The position numbers and the translations under genes are program-made. Under the pieces are notes generated by a model. That model saw only the letters and a program-made list of their open reading frames with translations, was not told the DNA's origin and ran no database searches. From positions 682,001 to 746,000 of the forward strand of contig CAJIYH010000002.1 of assembly GCA_905181615.1 (NCBI GenBank): 64,000 nt of DNA, read 5' to 3'. Positions 1 to 8,873 of the stretch are shown piece after piece. Each line of letters starts with the position of its first letter. Within the stretch, counting starts at the first letter, position 1. The DNA comes from an uncultured Flavobacteriaceae bacterium (GTDB lineage Bacteria > Bacteroidota > Bacteroidia > Flavobacteriales > Flavobacteriaceae).

Positions 1-1159
1 TTGTCGTTACTGCTACAGCATTTCCTTGATTATCTACAATCGAAAAATGAGTTGTTTCATCGCTCTCGAAATAGTATGAATCTCCGGGTTTTATATCTGA
101 AGATAGGGAAGCTTTATTCCAATCAAAACTCTTCATTTTTTTGTTTATATAAAGCGAGTCTAATAAAATTTTTAATGGAACGTCAACAAAGTCAGGGTCT
201 CCCAAGAACTCACTTCGATCAGCATAAGAACGTCTTTCGGCCTCTACCATCAGTTGAATACTTTTTTGAGTATTATGTCCTAGCGTTTTAATGTCGAAGG
301 GTTCAACCATTTTCATCATTTGATTTAAACAAACTCCACCACTAGATGGCAATCCCATTGAGATTACATTCAATTCTTTATATCTAAAAGTTAATGGATC
401 TCGCCATCTTGGTTCGTATTGTTCTAAATCTTTTTGAGTAATAATCCCACCTGCTTCCTTGACACGAGCAACTAAGGCATCTGCTACCCAACCTTGTGTA
501 AAACCTTTAATGCCATTTTCTGTAATTGCTCTAAGAACCTTACCCAGCGCTGGGTTTTTTAAGACATCTCCAGCCTTAAATTCCTGACTATAAAATGTTT
601 CTGGCCCATTTATTTTAATAAATAATTCGCGATTTCTTTTGAAACTCCTTGCCTGTTTTTCAGTAACTGCATATCCTTTTTCTGCAAGATCAATTGCAGG
701 CTGCATTAAATCTATAAGCGGAAGAGTCCCCATTTTTTTATGAATCTCTAATGTTCCAGCAACAGTTCCGGGAACACCTACAGCAAGACCCCCAACTGTG
801 CTTTTACCAGGAATAACATTTCCCTGGTCATCAAGATATAGATCACGAAAGGCTGCGTTTGGTGCTTGCTCTCTGTAATCTAGTGTCCCTGAAGTACCGT
901 CTGCATTTCGATAAACAAAAAAACCACCGCCCGTAATATTACCAGCGACTGGATATACAACAGATAAAGCAAAGTTAATTGCAATCATTGCGTCGTAAGC
1001 ATTTCCACCTTTTTTAAGAATATCCACACCTACTTGAGATGCATAAGGCATTGCAGAAACAACACCCCCTTTAATTTGGGGTTTTGTGGTCGTACAACTT
1101 ACGGTTAAAAGAAGAATTATGTAAAGTGTCTGATTAAATAATTTGAATTTTAATTTCAT
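1..1159 (-). CDS. ggt: Gamma-glutamyltransferase lipoprotein, partial (3' end outside window)
   Basis: The enzyme splits gamma-glutamyl bonds of glutathione and related peptides and matures by cutting itself into two subunits. The frame opens at ATG 1159 and begins with a lipoprotein signal whose hydrophobic run ends in LLLTVSC, so Cys22 would carry the lipid and the enzyme would sit in the periplasm or outer envelope. GGNAYDAMIA and a glycine-rich GGGFFVYR segment are typical of the large subunit. At the window edge TTHFSIVD holds the catalytic Thr that becomes the first residue of the small subunit. About 386 codons are visible without a stop, and the small subunit lies beyond the window. 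It is divergent from glmM with a decayed gene between them. The family assignment is secure; substrate preference cannot be read. Confidence 0.93.
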   Translation of the reverse strand, partial: MKLKFKLFNQTLYIILLLTVSCTTTKPQIKGGVVSAMPYASQVGVDILKKGGNAYDAMIAINFALSVVYPVAGNITGGGFFVYRNADGTSGTLDYREQAPNAAFRDLYLDDQGNVIPGKSTVGGLAVGVPGTVAGTLEIHKKMGTLPLIDLMQPAIDLAEKGYAVTEKQARSFKRNRELFIKINGPETFYSQEFKAGDVLKNPALGKVLRAITENGIKGFTQGWVADALVARVKEAGGIITQKDLEQYEPRWRDPLTFRYKELNVISMGLPSSGGVCLNQMMKMVEPFDIKTLGHNTQKSIQLMVEAERRSYADRSEFLGDPDFVDVPLKILLDSLYINKKMKSFDWNKASLSSDIKPGDSYYFESDETTHFSIVDNQGNAVAVTT

Positions 1160-1186
1160 AGGGCAGTATTTGTTTATATTATTTTC

Positions 1187-1751
1187 TTAAGATACAAACT
1201 TTTGCATTTCTTCAAAAAAAACACAAACCCCATTTTCATAAACAGCGAAGTGGGTTTTTAAATTTGATATGGAAGCTTTAAAATTTGACTTAAATTTTGT
1301 GCGAAGTTCCATTTTACCTAAGATATCTTCTAAGCCTTCAAGACTCTTGTATTGCAAAAGCCAGTTTTTTTTCAACATATAAGGAAAATCTAATTTTAAT
1401 TTAGACGGAAGAAGCTCTTGCTGCATATCTATTTGATTATAAAAGTCTAAGGAGAACTGTTCTAGGGTCTGCTCATGTTATTGATGCCAAAGTTATGCCA
1501 GGAAGTGGTCATAAAAGATATCGATAAGAACAGCGTTATAATGTCCGTGATCTTCAAACAAAAGTTTTTGTGAGCTCTAAAAATGGAATGCTGATCGGTA
1601 AAACTATCAATTTTCCGATGAAGTAAAATCCCTTCCTGAATGGATCCTGAATAATCCATGTATTTTTATTAGGAACTGAATCGGCTATAAAATTTCCAAA
1701 TCTGAGGTCAATATCTGCTCCAGATAAATATATATGTGCCAAATAATTCAT
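1187..1751 (-). pseudogene. Decayed acyl-carrier-protein phosphodiesterase (AcpH/DUF479 family)
   Basis: Three reading-frame pieces in order match one AcpH-like protein. MNYLAHIYLSG and GNFIADSVPNKN form the N-terminus. After a frameshift near 1650 comes IQEGILLHRKIDSFTD. After a second shift near 1550 comes DHGHYNAVLIDIFYDHFLA. The same frame then crosses two in-frame stop codons (about 1490 and 1478) and ends with KLDFPYMLKKNWLLQYKSLE and the family's usual C-terminal region. Functional members remove the 4'-phosphopantetheine arm from acyl carrier protein and run about 190-200 residues, which is the length spanned here. With two indels and two nonsense codons no intact product can be made, so I call it a pseudogene rather than several small genes. 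Confidence 0.9.
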
Positions 1752-1826
1752 TCATTAAAACTAGTTTTCTTTTTACAGAATTAGTCAATTTAATCCAAAA
1801 ACAACATTAATTTTTTAGAACTCCTT

Positions 1827-1834
1827 TATCTTTG
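1827..1834 (+). promoter_or_regulatory. -7 promoter box of glmM
   Basis: TATCTTTG fits the Bacteroidetes -7 consensus TAnnTTTG and lies 15 bases before the glmM ATG. No clear TTTG -33 element is visible at the usual distance, only a T-rich stretch. Confidence 0.5.
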
Positions 1835-1848
1835 ATAAAATTTACTTT

Positions 1849-3234
1849 ATGACATTGATTAAATCCATCTCTGGAATTCGAGGCACAATTGGCGGAAAAC
1901 CTAACGATAATCTAACTCCAGTTGATGTTGTGCGTTTTGCGGCGGCATATGGTACGTATATTTTATCACAGAACAATGCTTCAAAAGCTAAAATTGTAAT
2001 AGGTCGTGATGCACGTATTTCAGGTTCAATGCTTCAGGCTTTAGTTTCAAACACCTTAATTGGATTGGGAATTGACGTTATTGATTTAGGAATGGCAACT
2101 ACCCCTACTGTAGAAATGGTAGTTCCAAAAGAAAATGCTCAAGGAGGGATAATACTTACAGCTAGTCATAACCCGAAGCAATGGAACGCATTGAAGTTAT
2201 TAGACTCAAAGGGAGAATTCTTGAATGCTGCAGCTGGAGCACATATTCTTGATTTAGCTGACAAAGATAATTTTGATTTTGCATCTGTTGATGATTTAGG
2301 TAAAATTTCAAAAAACAACACAAGTTTAGAAATGCATATCCAAGAGGTTATAAACCATCCTTTAGTTACCGTTGACAAAATTAAAGCAAGTGGTCTAAAG
2401 ATTGTAGTTGATGGGGTGAATTCTATTGGAGGTATTGCAATACCAGCACTTTTAAAAGAATTTGACTTAGAGGTTATTGAATTGTATTGCGAGCCAAATG
2501 GACACTTTCCACATAACCCAGAACCATTAAAAGAACATTTAGGTGCGCTCTCGGAAAAAGTAATTGAAACGAGTGCAGATTTAGGTATTGTAGTTGACCC
2601 TGACGTAGATCGTTTAGCTTTTATGGATGAAAATGGAGAAATGTTTGGTGAAGAGTATACCCTTGTAGCTTGTGCTGACTATGTACTGTCTAAGAAATCT
2701 GGAAATACAGTATCCAACATGTCTTCCACTCGTGCTTTAAGGGATGTAACTGAAAAACATGGTGGATCCTATTTCAGCAGTCCTGTAGGCGAGGTTAATG
2801 TGGTAACTAAAATGAAAGAAGTTGATGCGGTTATTGGAGGCGAGGGTAACGGAGGTATTATTGATCCACAGCTTCACTACGGTAGGGATTCATTAATTGG
2901 TACAGCTCTGTTTCTTTCACTACTAAGTGGGCTTAAACTCTCCGTTTCTGAACTTAAAAAAACCTATCCAGAGTATTTTATGAGTAAGGGCAAGATTGAA
3001 CTAGAACCCTCAATGGAAGTAGACCATCTTCTCAATGAAATTAAAAAGAAATATACAGACAATAAACCAAACACGATAGATGGTGTTAAAATAGACTTTG
3101 AAAACTCTTGGGTACATATTCGTAAATCTAACACAGAGCCAATAATTCGAGTGTATACGGAAGCACCTTCTCAGCTAGATGCTGATGATTTAATGAATCG
3201 ATTTAAAGCTGAATTACTCGCTTTTGGAAATTAG
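1849..3234 (+). CDS. glmM: Phosphoglucosamine mutase
   Basis: GlmM converts glucosamine-6-phosphate to glucosamine-1-phosphate on the route to UDP-N-acetylglucosamine for peptidoglycan and lipopolysaccharide. The 461-residue protein has the full phosphohexomutase plan. The active-site loop TASHNPKQWNALK holds the phosphorylated Ser106. DPDVDRLAFMD binds the metal near residue 250, GEGNGG lies in the sugar-binding loop, and RKSNTEPIIRVYTEA near the C-terminus binds phosphate. The asparagine-rich active-site loop favours glucosamine mutase over phosphomannomutase, as is usual for Bacteroidetes GlmM, but the sequence alone does not exclude a broader substrate range. The last 21 bases overlap the 3' end of the convergent acyltransferase gene. 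Confidence 0.92.
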   Translation: MTLIKSISGIRGTIGGKPNDNLTPVDVVRFAAAYGTYILSQNNASKAKIVIGRDARISGSMLQALVSNTLIGLGIDVIDLGMATTPTVEMVVPKENAQGGIILTASHNPKQWNALKLLDSKGEFLNAAAGAHILDLADKDNFDFASVDDLGKISKNNTSLEMHIQEVINHPLVTVDKIKASGLKIVVDGVNSIGGIAIPALLKEFDLEVIELYCEPNGHFPHNPEPLKEHLGALSEKVIETSADLGIVVDPDVDRLAFMDENGEMFGEEYTLVACADYVLSKKSGNTVSNMSSTRALRDVTEKHGGSYFSSPVGEVNVVTKMKEVDAVIGGEGNGGIIDPQLHYGRDSLIGTALFLSLLSGLKLSVSELKKTYPEYFMSKGKIELEPSMEVDHLLNEIKKKYTDNKPNTIDGVKIDFENSWVHIRKSNTEPIIRVYTEAPSQLDADDLMNRFKAELLAFGN

Positions 3235-4128
3235 CTTTGGATTTTTATCCACATGCTTAAAGCGTTTGTGAGTCCAGAAGTACTGTGAAGGATCTTTTAG
3301 AATTTGGGCTTCTAGAGTCTCTGTAAATATATCAGTAATCTCATTTTCCTTTGTTTCGTTCGGCTTATCAGTGATTAAACTAATGTTTATTTCATAATAT
3401 CCACGCTTGAAACGGTTTATATCTGCGAAAACAACAGGTAAATCAAATTGTTTAGCCATCCGCTCACCACCAGTAAAAACAGGCACTTCAACTCCCATAA
3501 AGGTTCTCCAATAACTCCTAGCTTTTGGCTGTGGCGACTGGTCTGCTGCTAGACCATAGATATAAGCTTCTTTGTTATTTTGATGCTTTGCAATGTCTTG
3601 AAGAACGTCGTATCGTGAGCCTAAATAAATTTGATGTTTTTTTCTTGACTTCACAATTAATCGCTCAAAATATTTATTTGATAGAGGAGTATAAACAGCA
3701 TAGCCTTTTCCATCAATATGATATCCAATAGACAGCATACCTTCCCAACTTGAATAATGACCGCAGACAAGAATAACTCCCTTATTTTGTCTTAAATGAT
3801 GATTAATGAGTTCCATATTATTGAACTTAAAGCGCTTCAAAACTTGTTTTTTTGAAATGGTTAGAGCTTTCAGCATTTCAATAAAAATATCACATAGATG
3901 TCTATAAAATGCACGTTCTATAATAGCAAGTTCTGCTTTACTCTTTTCAGGAAAACTTAAATTAAGATTTTCTCGAACTACTTTAGTTCTATACCCAACT
4001 AACTTATAAAGAATTATATATAAAAAGTCAGCGGTACCATACAAAATGAAGTGAGGTAAAATTGAAAGCCCTATTAATAGAGGGTAAGAAATTATATAGA
4101 TTAAGAGCTGCACACTTTTTTTTAGCAA
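3214..4128 (-). CDS. Lipid A biosynthesis acyltransferase (LpxL/HtrB family)
   Basis: This inner-membrane enzyme family adds a secondary acyl chain to lipid A. An N-terminal membrane segment (LLIYIISYPLLIGLSILP) precedes the catalytic motif HYSSWE, with His124 and Glu129 as the HX4E pair. AADQSPQPKARSYW and GGERMAKQFDLPVV match the acceptor and structural motifs of the family. The length of about 300 residues is normal. The most upstream start is TTG 4128, but a -7 box (4126-4133) overlaps it. GTG 4113, giving VQLLIYIISYPL, is therefore the more likely start and matches family N-termini that begin QLLIYI. No ATG is available near the start. Its 3' end overlaps glmM by 21 bases and its 5' end is divergent from the rhomboid gene. 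Confidence 0.88.
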   Translation of the reverse strand: MLKKSVQLLIYIISYPLLIGLSILPHFILYGTADFLYIILYKLVGYRTKVVRENLNLSFPEKSKAELAIIERAFYRHLCDIFIEMLKALTISKKQVLKRFKFNNMELINHHLRQNKGVILVCGHYSSWEGMLSIGYHIDGKGYAVYTPLSNKYFERLIVKSRKKHQIYLGSRYDVLQDIAKHQNNKEAYIYGLAADQSPQPKARSYWRTFMGVEVPVFTGGERMAKQFDLPVVFADINRFKRGYYEINISLITDKPNETKENEITDIFTETLEAQILKDPSQYFWTHKRFKHVDKNPKLISKSE

Positions 4129-4143
4129 ATATAAGTATATTTG
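4126..4143. promoter_or_regulatory. Back-to-back -7 boxes of the acyltransferase and rhomboid genes
   Basis: TATATTTG at 4136-4143 on the plus strand lies 21 bases before the rhomboid ATG. The same octamer occurs on the minus strand at 4133-4126, 13 bases before GTG 4113 of the acyltransferase. Only two bases separate the boxes, so the two polymerase footprints overlap. Confidence 0.55.
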
Positions 4144-4163
4144 AATTCAATTTTATTGACTTT

Positions 4164-4811
4164 ATGCAATCACTTTCCACAATAATTTTAGCACTCATTA
4201 TTACTAACCTTTTAATTTCATTGAAGGGCTTCAACGATACTGTTTTTTTTAATCGTTTTAAATTTAATATTGCAGCTGTTAAGCTCGGTCAAAACTTCAG
4301 AGTCATTACATCTGCATTTTTACATGTTGATTTTTCACATTTGGCGTTTAATATGTTTGCGCTTTATTTGTTTGGCGATCAAGCGCTGGAAGGACTTGGA
4401 CTGGTTAATTTTTTAATCTTGTACTTTGGCTGTTTAATTTCTGGAAACCTTTTTGCTCTTTATTTTCATCGCGAAGATTCTTATTATAGTGCAGTAGGTG
4501 CTAGTGGGGCAATAATGGGAATTCTCTACGCAACAATCTTAATGTATCCTGAAATGAAATTAGCATTGATTATATTTCCTGTTCCCCTACCTGGGTATGT
4601 TTTTGGAATAGGGTATTTAGTTTACACTCTTTTTGGAATGAAAAAACAACAAGATAATATTGGTCATACCGCGCATTTTGGCGGAGCAATAGGTGGAATT
4701 ATTACTACATTAATTCTAGCCCCTTGGATTATTGACACCTCATTTTCAACTTTAATTCTTCTTGGAATCGTAACTGCTGTTACGGGTTTTATACTTTTTA
4801 AAAAGAATTAA
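4164..4811 (+). CDS. Rhomboid family intramembrane serine protease
   Basis: Rhomboids cut substrate proteins inside or at the edge of the membrane. From ATG 4164 the protein has 215 residues and about six membrane helices. Family motifs are HVDFSHLAFNMFALYLFG after the first helix, GASGAIMG with the catalytic Ser114, and GHTAHFGGAIGG with the partner His171. I prefer ATG 4164 over the upstream in-frame ATG 4062 because the extra 34 residues have no counterpart in the family, would start inside the divergent acyltransferase gene and lie upstream of the -7 box at 4136-4143. The gene ends 3 bases before the convergent thioredoxin-like gene. The substrate is unknown. Confidence 0.9.
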   Translation: MQSLSTIILALIITNLLISLKGFNDTVFFNRFKFNIAAVKLGQNFRVITSAFLHVDFSHLAFNMFALYLFGDQALEGLGLVNFLILYFGCLISGNLFALYFHREDSYYSAVGASGAIMGILYATILMYPEMKLALIIFPVPLPGYVFGIGYLVYTLFGMKKQQDNIGHTAHFGGAIGGIITTLILAPWIIDTSFSTLILLGIVTAVTGFILFKKN

Positions 4812-4814
4812 AAC

Positions 4815-5939
4815 CTAGCGTGCCAAAAGTTCTTCAATTTTAGCATCCAATTGAGCGCCTCTAAGATCTTTAGCTACAATAACACCGTTCTCATCTAGAA
4901 TAAATGCTTTAGGAATTGCACTCACACCATAAAGAAGTGCTACAGGTTCTTTCCAGTATTTTAAGCTAGAAACGTGGTTCCAAATCAAACCATCGTCTTC
5001 AATGCCCTGTATCCAGCTTGCTTTGCTCTTGTCTAAAGAAACACTAATAATTTCTAATCCCTTGTCATGCATGCGCTTATACAAGCGAACAAGGTTAGGG
5101 TTTTCTATACGACAAGGGCGGCACCAAGAAGCCCAGAAGTCAATTATAGTAACTTTCCCTTTCATAGATTCTAAAGAAAGTATTTCACCAAATTGATTTG
5201 GTGCTTCAAAAGCAGGAGAAATTGCACCGATGGCATTAGGATTAATAGGCTTGCTAATGATTGCATTTATTTTTTTACCAGAAACACTTTCCTTAATTTT
5301 TTGGTCAAAACCATTAAAAACAACAACTGCTTCCGTTTGAGGAACCTTTTTAGTAAAAACAAGTCGCTCTAAGATTAATGTTGCAATATAAGAGCTCGGT
5401 CTAGAATTCATAAATCCTTTTTCAAAAACACTAAGTTCTTGCTCAATGACTCTATATTCAGAAGTAAGATCTTCTGCTAAAATATTATCACCAACTGAAT
5501 TAGCCTGCTTAATTTCTTGTGCAATTAATTGTAATTTGTCTGTATATGCTTTTGTAGAAACTCGATATTGGTCAAGGTCATTATTTGACTGTGTTCCTCC
5601 AATTTTTGGCGAATTTAAATTATCCTTAAAAATTTCAGCTTTAATTACTCCCTCTTCTATAATAACAGGGATGTTTGCATTGAGTCCTTCAATGTTAATG
5701 AAGTTAATATCAATTTGACTTATTAAACCTTCGAATTTAAAAGTCCCTTTTATAATTTTTGCTGTGTCTACTGTAATGGGCTGACCATTTGGCCCAGCTT
5801 TTACTCGATAAACGCTGAGTCCGTCTTCAAAGTCAGTTGACCCTTCGACAATAAAGCTGTCAGGCTCTAAAGAATTACAAGAAATGATTAATAAACTAAA
5901 AACAAGAGTAAGACTAAAAAATATTTTAAAATTTTTCAT
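4815..5939 (-). CDS. Thioredoxin-like (TlpA/ResA type) lipoprotein
   Basis: This is a periplasmic thiol-disulfide oxidoreductase of the kind common in Bacteroidetes. A signal peptide ends in the lipobox LLIISC. Residues about 30-120 resemble the N-terminal beta domain (DUF4369 type) often fused to such proteins, followed by a helical linker to about 240. The C-terminal thioredoxin fold carries the redox motif WASWCRPC (Cys pair near residues 273 and 276) and the cis-proline segment SAIPKAFIL. I start at ATG 5939; a TTG two codons upstream falls inside the -7 box. The box ends only 4 bases before the ATG, so the message may be leaderless. Whether it reduces cytochrome c apoproteins or other thiols is not shown. 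Confidence 0.88.
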   Translation of the reverse strand: MKNFKIFFSLTLVFSLLIISCNSLEPDSFIVEGSTDFEDGLSVYRVKAGPNGQPITVDTAKIIKGTFKFEGLISQIDINFINIEGLNANIPVIIEEGVIKAEIFKDNLNSPKIGGTQSNNDLDQYRVSTKAYTDKLQLIAQEIKQANSVGDNILAEDLTSEYRVIEQELSVFEKGFMNSRPSSYIATLILERLVFTKKVPQTEAVVVFNGFDQKIKESVSGKKINAIISKPINPNAIGAISPAFEAPNQFGEILSLESMKGKVTIIDFWASWCRPCRIENPNLVRLYKRMHDKGLEIISVSLDKSKASWIQGIEDDGLIWNHVSSLKYWKEPVALLYGVSAIPKAFILDENGVIVAKDLRGAQLDAKIEELLAR

Positions 5940-5942
5940 GTG

Positions 5943-5950
5943 CAAATATA
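5943..5950 (-). promoter_or_regulatory. -7 promoter box of the thioredoxin-like lipoprotein gene
   Basis: TATATTTG on the minus strand matches TAnnTTTG exactly and ends 4 bases before ATG 5939. Transcription would be expected to begin at or within a few bases of the start codon. Confidence 0.5.
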
Positions 5951-6030
5951 TGAATTCGGATTATAATTTCAACCTTAAATGGAAGATGTAATTGAATGGC
6001 GATAATGATTTAAGGTCATAATTTATATAG

Positions 6031-6038
6031 TATATTTG
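6031..6038 (+). promoter_or_regulatory. -7 promoter box of aroC
   Basis: TATATTTG fits the Bacteroidetes -7 box and lies 18 bases upstream of the aroC ATG. A weak T-rich element precedes it at the -33 position. Confidence 0.5.
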
Positions 6039-6055
6039 TTTATTATAAAATTAAT

Positions 6056-7120
6056 ATGGCAGGAAATAGTTTTGGAACGTTATTCAACGTTACTACTTTT
6101 GGAGAATCCCACGGACCCGCAATTGGTGGTGTAATTGATGGTTGTCCGGCAGGAATTACCCTAGATTTGGATAAAATCCAAATGGAATTGAATCGAAGAA
6201 AACCAGGACAATCAGCGATTGTTACACAACGTAAGGAACCGGATGTAGTTGTTTTTTATTCAGGAATATTTGAAGGTAAAACTACAGGAACACCAATAGG
6301 TTTTGCAATTCATAACACGAATCAAAAGTCTAACGACTACGGTCATATAAAGGATAGTTACAGGCCTTCACATGCAGACTATGTTTACGATCAAAAATAT
6401 GGTTTTCGAGATTACAGAGGGGGCGGAAGAAGTTCTGCTCGAGAAACTGCTAGTAGAGTCGTTGCAGGAGCAATAGCAAAACAGTTTCTTTCAGGGTTAA
6501 AGATTTCTGCTTTTGTTTCAGCAGTTGGACCTCTAAAAATGGAAACGCACTATCAGGAGCTAAATTTTGAAACAATTGAAAAGAACCCAGTTCGCTGTGC
6601 AGATCCTGTTATGGCAGAGCAAATGGAAGCCTATATCCGCGAAATAAGAAAAGAAGGCGACACCGTTGGTGGTGTTATTACTTGTGTAATTCAAAACGTG
6701 CCTGTTGGTCTTGGAGAACCTGCTTTTGATAAGCTTCATGCCGAATTGGGAAAAGCAATGTTGTCTATCAATGCCGTTAAAGGTTTTGAATATGGTAGCG
6801 GTTTTGCTGGTTCCCAAATGAAAGGAAGTCAACATAACGACCCTTATAACACTGATGGAACAACACAGTCCAATCGTTCTGGAGGAATTCAAGGTGGTAT
6901 TTCCAATGGGATGGATATATATTTCAATGTTGCTTTTAAACCTGTTGCAACTGTAATGCAAGCACAAGACACAATAGACAATAAAGGTCAAAAGGTAGTG
7001 ATGGAAGGTAAAGGGAGGCATGACCCGTGTGTTGTTCCCAGAGCTGTTCCAATAGTTGAGGCTATGGCTGCTTTAGTTCTAGCAGATTTTAAATTACTTA
7101 GCAGAACAAATAAAAAATAG
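6056..7120 (+). CDS. aroC: Chorismate synthase
   Basis: AroC catalyses the last step of the shikimate pathway, turning 5-enolpyruvylshikimate-3-phosphate into chorismate with reduced FMN. The 354-residue protein is full length. The N-terminal signature [18 protein letters not shown] includes the invariant histidine, [20 protein letters not shown] is the second signature, and [19 protein letters not shown] is the third, close to the C-terminus. The start is the first ATG after the promoter box. The symporter gene begins 3 bases after the stop, so the two may share a transcript without an obvious metabolic link. Another shikimate gene, aroB, lies 30 kb away, so the pathway is dispersed. Confidence 0.97.
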   Translation: MAGNSFGTLFNVTTFGESHGPAIGGVIDGCPAGITLDLDKIQMELNRRKPGQSAIVTQRKEPDVVVFYSGIFEGKTTGTPIGFAIHNTNQKSNDYGHIKDSYRPSHADYVYDQKYGFRDYRGGGRSSARETASRVVAGAIAKQFLSGLKISAFVSAVGPLKMETHYQELNFETIEKNPVRCADPVMAEQMEAYIREIRKEGDTVGGVITCVIQNVPVGLGEPAFDKLHAELGKAMLSINAVKGFEYGSGFAGSQMKGSQHNDPYNTDGTTQSNRSGGIQGGISNGMDIYFNVAFKPVATVMQAQDTIDNKGQKVVMEGKGRHDPCVVPRAVPIVEAMAALVLADFKLLSRTNKK

Positions 7121-7123
7121 TTT

Positions 7124-8386
7124 ATGAAAAAATTAGCTTTACACTGGAAGATTTTAATTGGTATGGCACTGGGTGTTATTTTTGGTTTGGTTATGTCATA
7201 TATATCAGGAGGTTCCCAATTTGTTGGATATTATATAAAACCTTTCGGAACAATCTTCATTAACTTATTAAAGCTAATTGCCATTCCATTAATCTTAGCT
7301 TCTCTTATTAAAGGAGTTTCTGATTTAAAGGATATCTCTAAACTCTCACAAATGGGAGGTAGAACAATTTTAACCTACATTAGTACAACACTTGTTGCAG
7401 TTATAATAGGGTTAATTCTTGTGAATTCTATTCAGCCAGGAAAATCAATCAGTGTTGAAACTAGAAAAGAATTGGTCCAAGCATATGCTTCTGATGCAGA
7501 TCAAAAGCGAGAAGCAGCAGCAAAACAAAGTTCTGCAGTTCCTTTACAAGCTCTTGTAGACATTGTACCGTCAAATATTTTTGCAGCCGCTGGTGATAAT
7601 CGCAACATGTTACAGATTATATTCTTTGCAATGTTTTTTGGAATTGGAATTATTTTAATTCCAGAGAAACAATCTGCATCTGTAAAAGGTTTTTTCGATT
7701 CATTTAATGCAGTTATACTTAAGCTTATTGACCTCATTATGCTTTCCGCTCCCTATGGTGTTTTTGCTCTTTTAGCTGCACTAGTAGTTGAGGCTCCTAG
7801 TTTAGAACTATTTAAAGCGCTAGCATTGTATGCAATTACTTTATTATTCGCACTAGCTATAATGATTTGTTTTTATGCTCTAATGGTTCGTTTTATTATT
7901 AAAAAGAGCCCTTTATTTTTCTTTAAGGGAATTGCACCAGCTCAATTATTAGCATTTTCTACAAGCTCAAGTGCTGCAACACTCCCGGTTACAATGGAGT
8001 GTGTTGAAGGTAACTTAGGCGTTGATAAAGAAGTAACTAGTTTCGTGCTTCCTATTGGTGCTACCATTAATATGGACGGGACTAGTGTTTACCAGGGAGT
8101 TGCAGCAGTTTTTATAGCTCAAGCCTTTGGGTTAGACTTAAATCTAAGTGCGCAACTTGGAATTATATTCACTGCAACTTTAGCTTCTATTGGTACCGCA
8201 GCAGTTCCGAGTGCTGGAATTGTAATGTTAGTTATTGTATTGGCTCAAGCAGGAATACCTGAAGCAGGATTAGCACTAATATTTGCAATTGATCGACCAC
8301 TAGATATGTGTAGAACAGTGGTGAACGTTACCGGTGATGCTGCAGTATCAATGTTTGTAGCTAAATCAATTGGAAAGCTCAAATAA
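7124..8386 (+). CDS. Dicarboxylate/amino acid:cation symporter (DAACS, GltP-like)
   Basis: This inner-membrane carrier imports glutamate, aspartate or C4-dicarboxylates with sodium ions or protons. The 420 residues form about eight membrane helices with two re-entrant loops. The serine-rich loop AFSTSSSAATLPVTM, the helix motif GATINMDGTSVYQGVAAVF and the C-terminal DRPLDMCRTVVNVTGDA, which binds the substrate carboxylate and amino group, are all present. The aspartate in DAAVSMF and the arginine in MCRT fit amino acid or dicarboxylate binding, but which substrate is used cannot be decided. It follows aroC by 3 bases and its end overlaps the convergent decayed membrane gene by 21 bases. Confidence 0.93.
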   Translation: MKKLALHWKILIGMALGVIFGLVMSYISGGSQFVGYYIKPFGTIFINLLKLIAIPLILASLIKGVSDLKDISKLSQMGGRTILTYISTTLVAVIIGLILVNSIQPGKSISVETRKELVQAYASDADQKREAAAKQSSAVPLQALVDIVPSNIFAAAGDNRNMLQIIFFAMFFGIGIILIPEKQSASVKGFFDSFNAVILKLIDLIMLSAPYGVFALLAALVVEAPSLELFKALALYAITLLFALAIMICFYALMVRFIIKKSPLFFFKGIAPAQLLAFSTSSSAATLPVTMECVEGNLGVDKEVTSFVLPIGATINMDGTSVYQGVAAVFIAQAFGLDLNLSAQLGIIFTATLASIGTAAVPSAGIVMLVIVLAQAGIPEAGLALIFAIDRPLDMCRTVVNVTGDAAVSMFVAKSIGKLK

Positions 8387-8796
8387 ACTATTTTGTATCT
8401 TTATAAAATTAGCTATCCAAACTAATATATGCGCTCCTGCAAAAATTATACAAGATATAATTACTTCTGAATTTCCAACATAATCAAGGGAGTTTGCAAC
8501 AAAAAAACTTTGATACATTTGAATAATTACTGAAATCAGAGATATTCTCAAAATACTCTTTGACCAAGCTTTTCGTGAGACTAATCCTATACTAGTAAGA
8601 AATCCTAGAGTTACAGCAGCGGCATAGAACATTTTTATCCATAAAGGAAATTGAGATCTAAATTCTAATTCTGCATCATTTAATCTAGTAAGATCAAAAA
8701 GTAAATCCATTATAAAAATAGAAACACCTATTAGGTTTCAGTCTAAAAGAATTATAACAAATGCTTTAATTCTTTTGGAGGATTTTGTTTAATCAT
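8366..8796 (-). pseudogene. Decayed small four-helix membrane protein
   Basis: The C-terminal 114 codons read cleanly from ATG 8710, with three membrane helices and a segment FPLWIKMFYAAAVTLGFLTS. They match the last three quarters of a flavobacterial family of about 145 residues that automatic pipelines often call sugar transporter. Upstream in the same frame I read AFVIILLD, then TGA, then NLIGVSIF. The TGA sits where family members have a conserved Trp (IWNLMGV-like). Further upstream MIKQNPPKELK, from ATG 8796, is in another frame, joined by one missing base near 8765. The 431-base span is one base short of 144 codons, which fits one deletion plus one Trp-to-TGA change. The downstream ATG could still give a truncated product, but without the first helix it is unlikely to work. 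Confidence 0.75.
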
Positions 8797-8820
8797 AATA
8801 AAAGTTTTACTGTATACTCA

Positions 8821-8839
8821 AAAAAGGAATGTCCTTTTT
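8821..8839. terminator. Possible bidirectional hairpin terminator
   Basis: AAAAAGGA and TCCTTTTT form a perfect 8-bp inverted repeat around an ATG loop, with T runs on both strands. It sits between the two decayed membrane-protein genes. The G+C part of the stem is only three pairs, so termination would be weak. Confidence 0.4.
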
Positions 8840-8873
8840 GTGGTTACACAATATGATTAGACTAAGTATTAAT

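Noticed and set aside
1462-1659. A 65-codon minus-strand frame as a separate gene
   Set aside because: It is the middle part of the broken AcpH-like gene in a shifted frame.
6560-7021. A 153-codon frame antisense to aroC
   Set aside because: It is a shadow of the conserved aroC coding sequence with no recognisable domain or promoter.
8366-8796. Possible recoding of TGA as Trp in the small membrane protein
   Set aside because: Other genes here end in TGA (mutS2 for example), Trp is encoded by TGG throughout, an RF2 gene is present, and this gene also has a frameshift.
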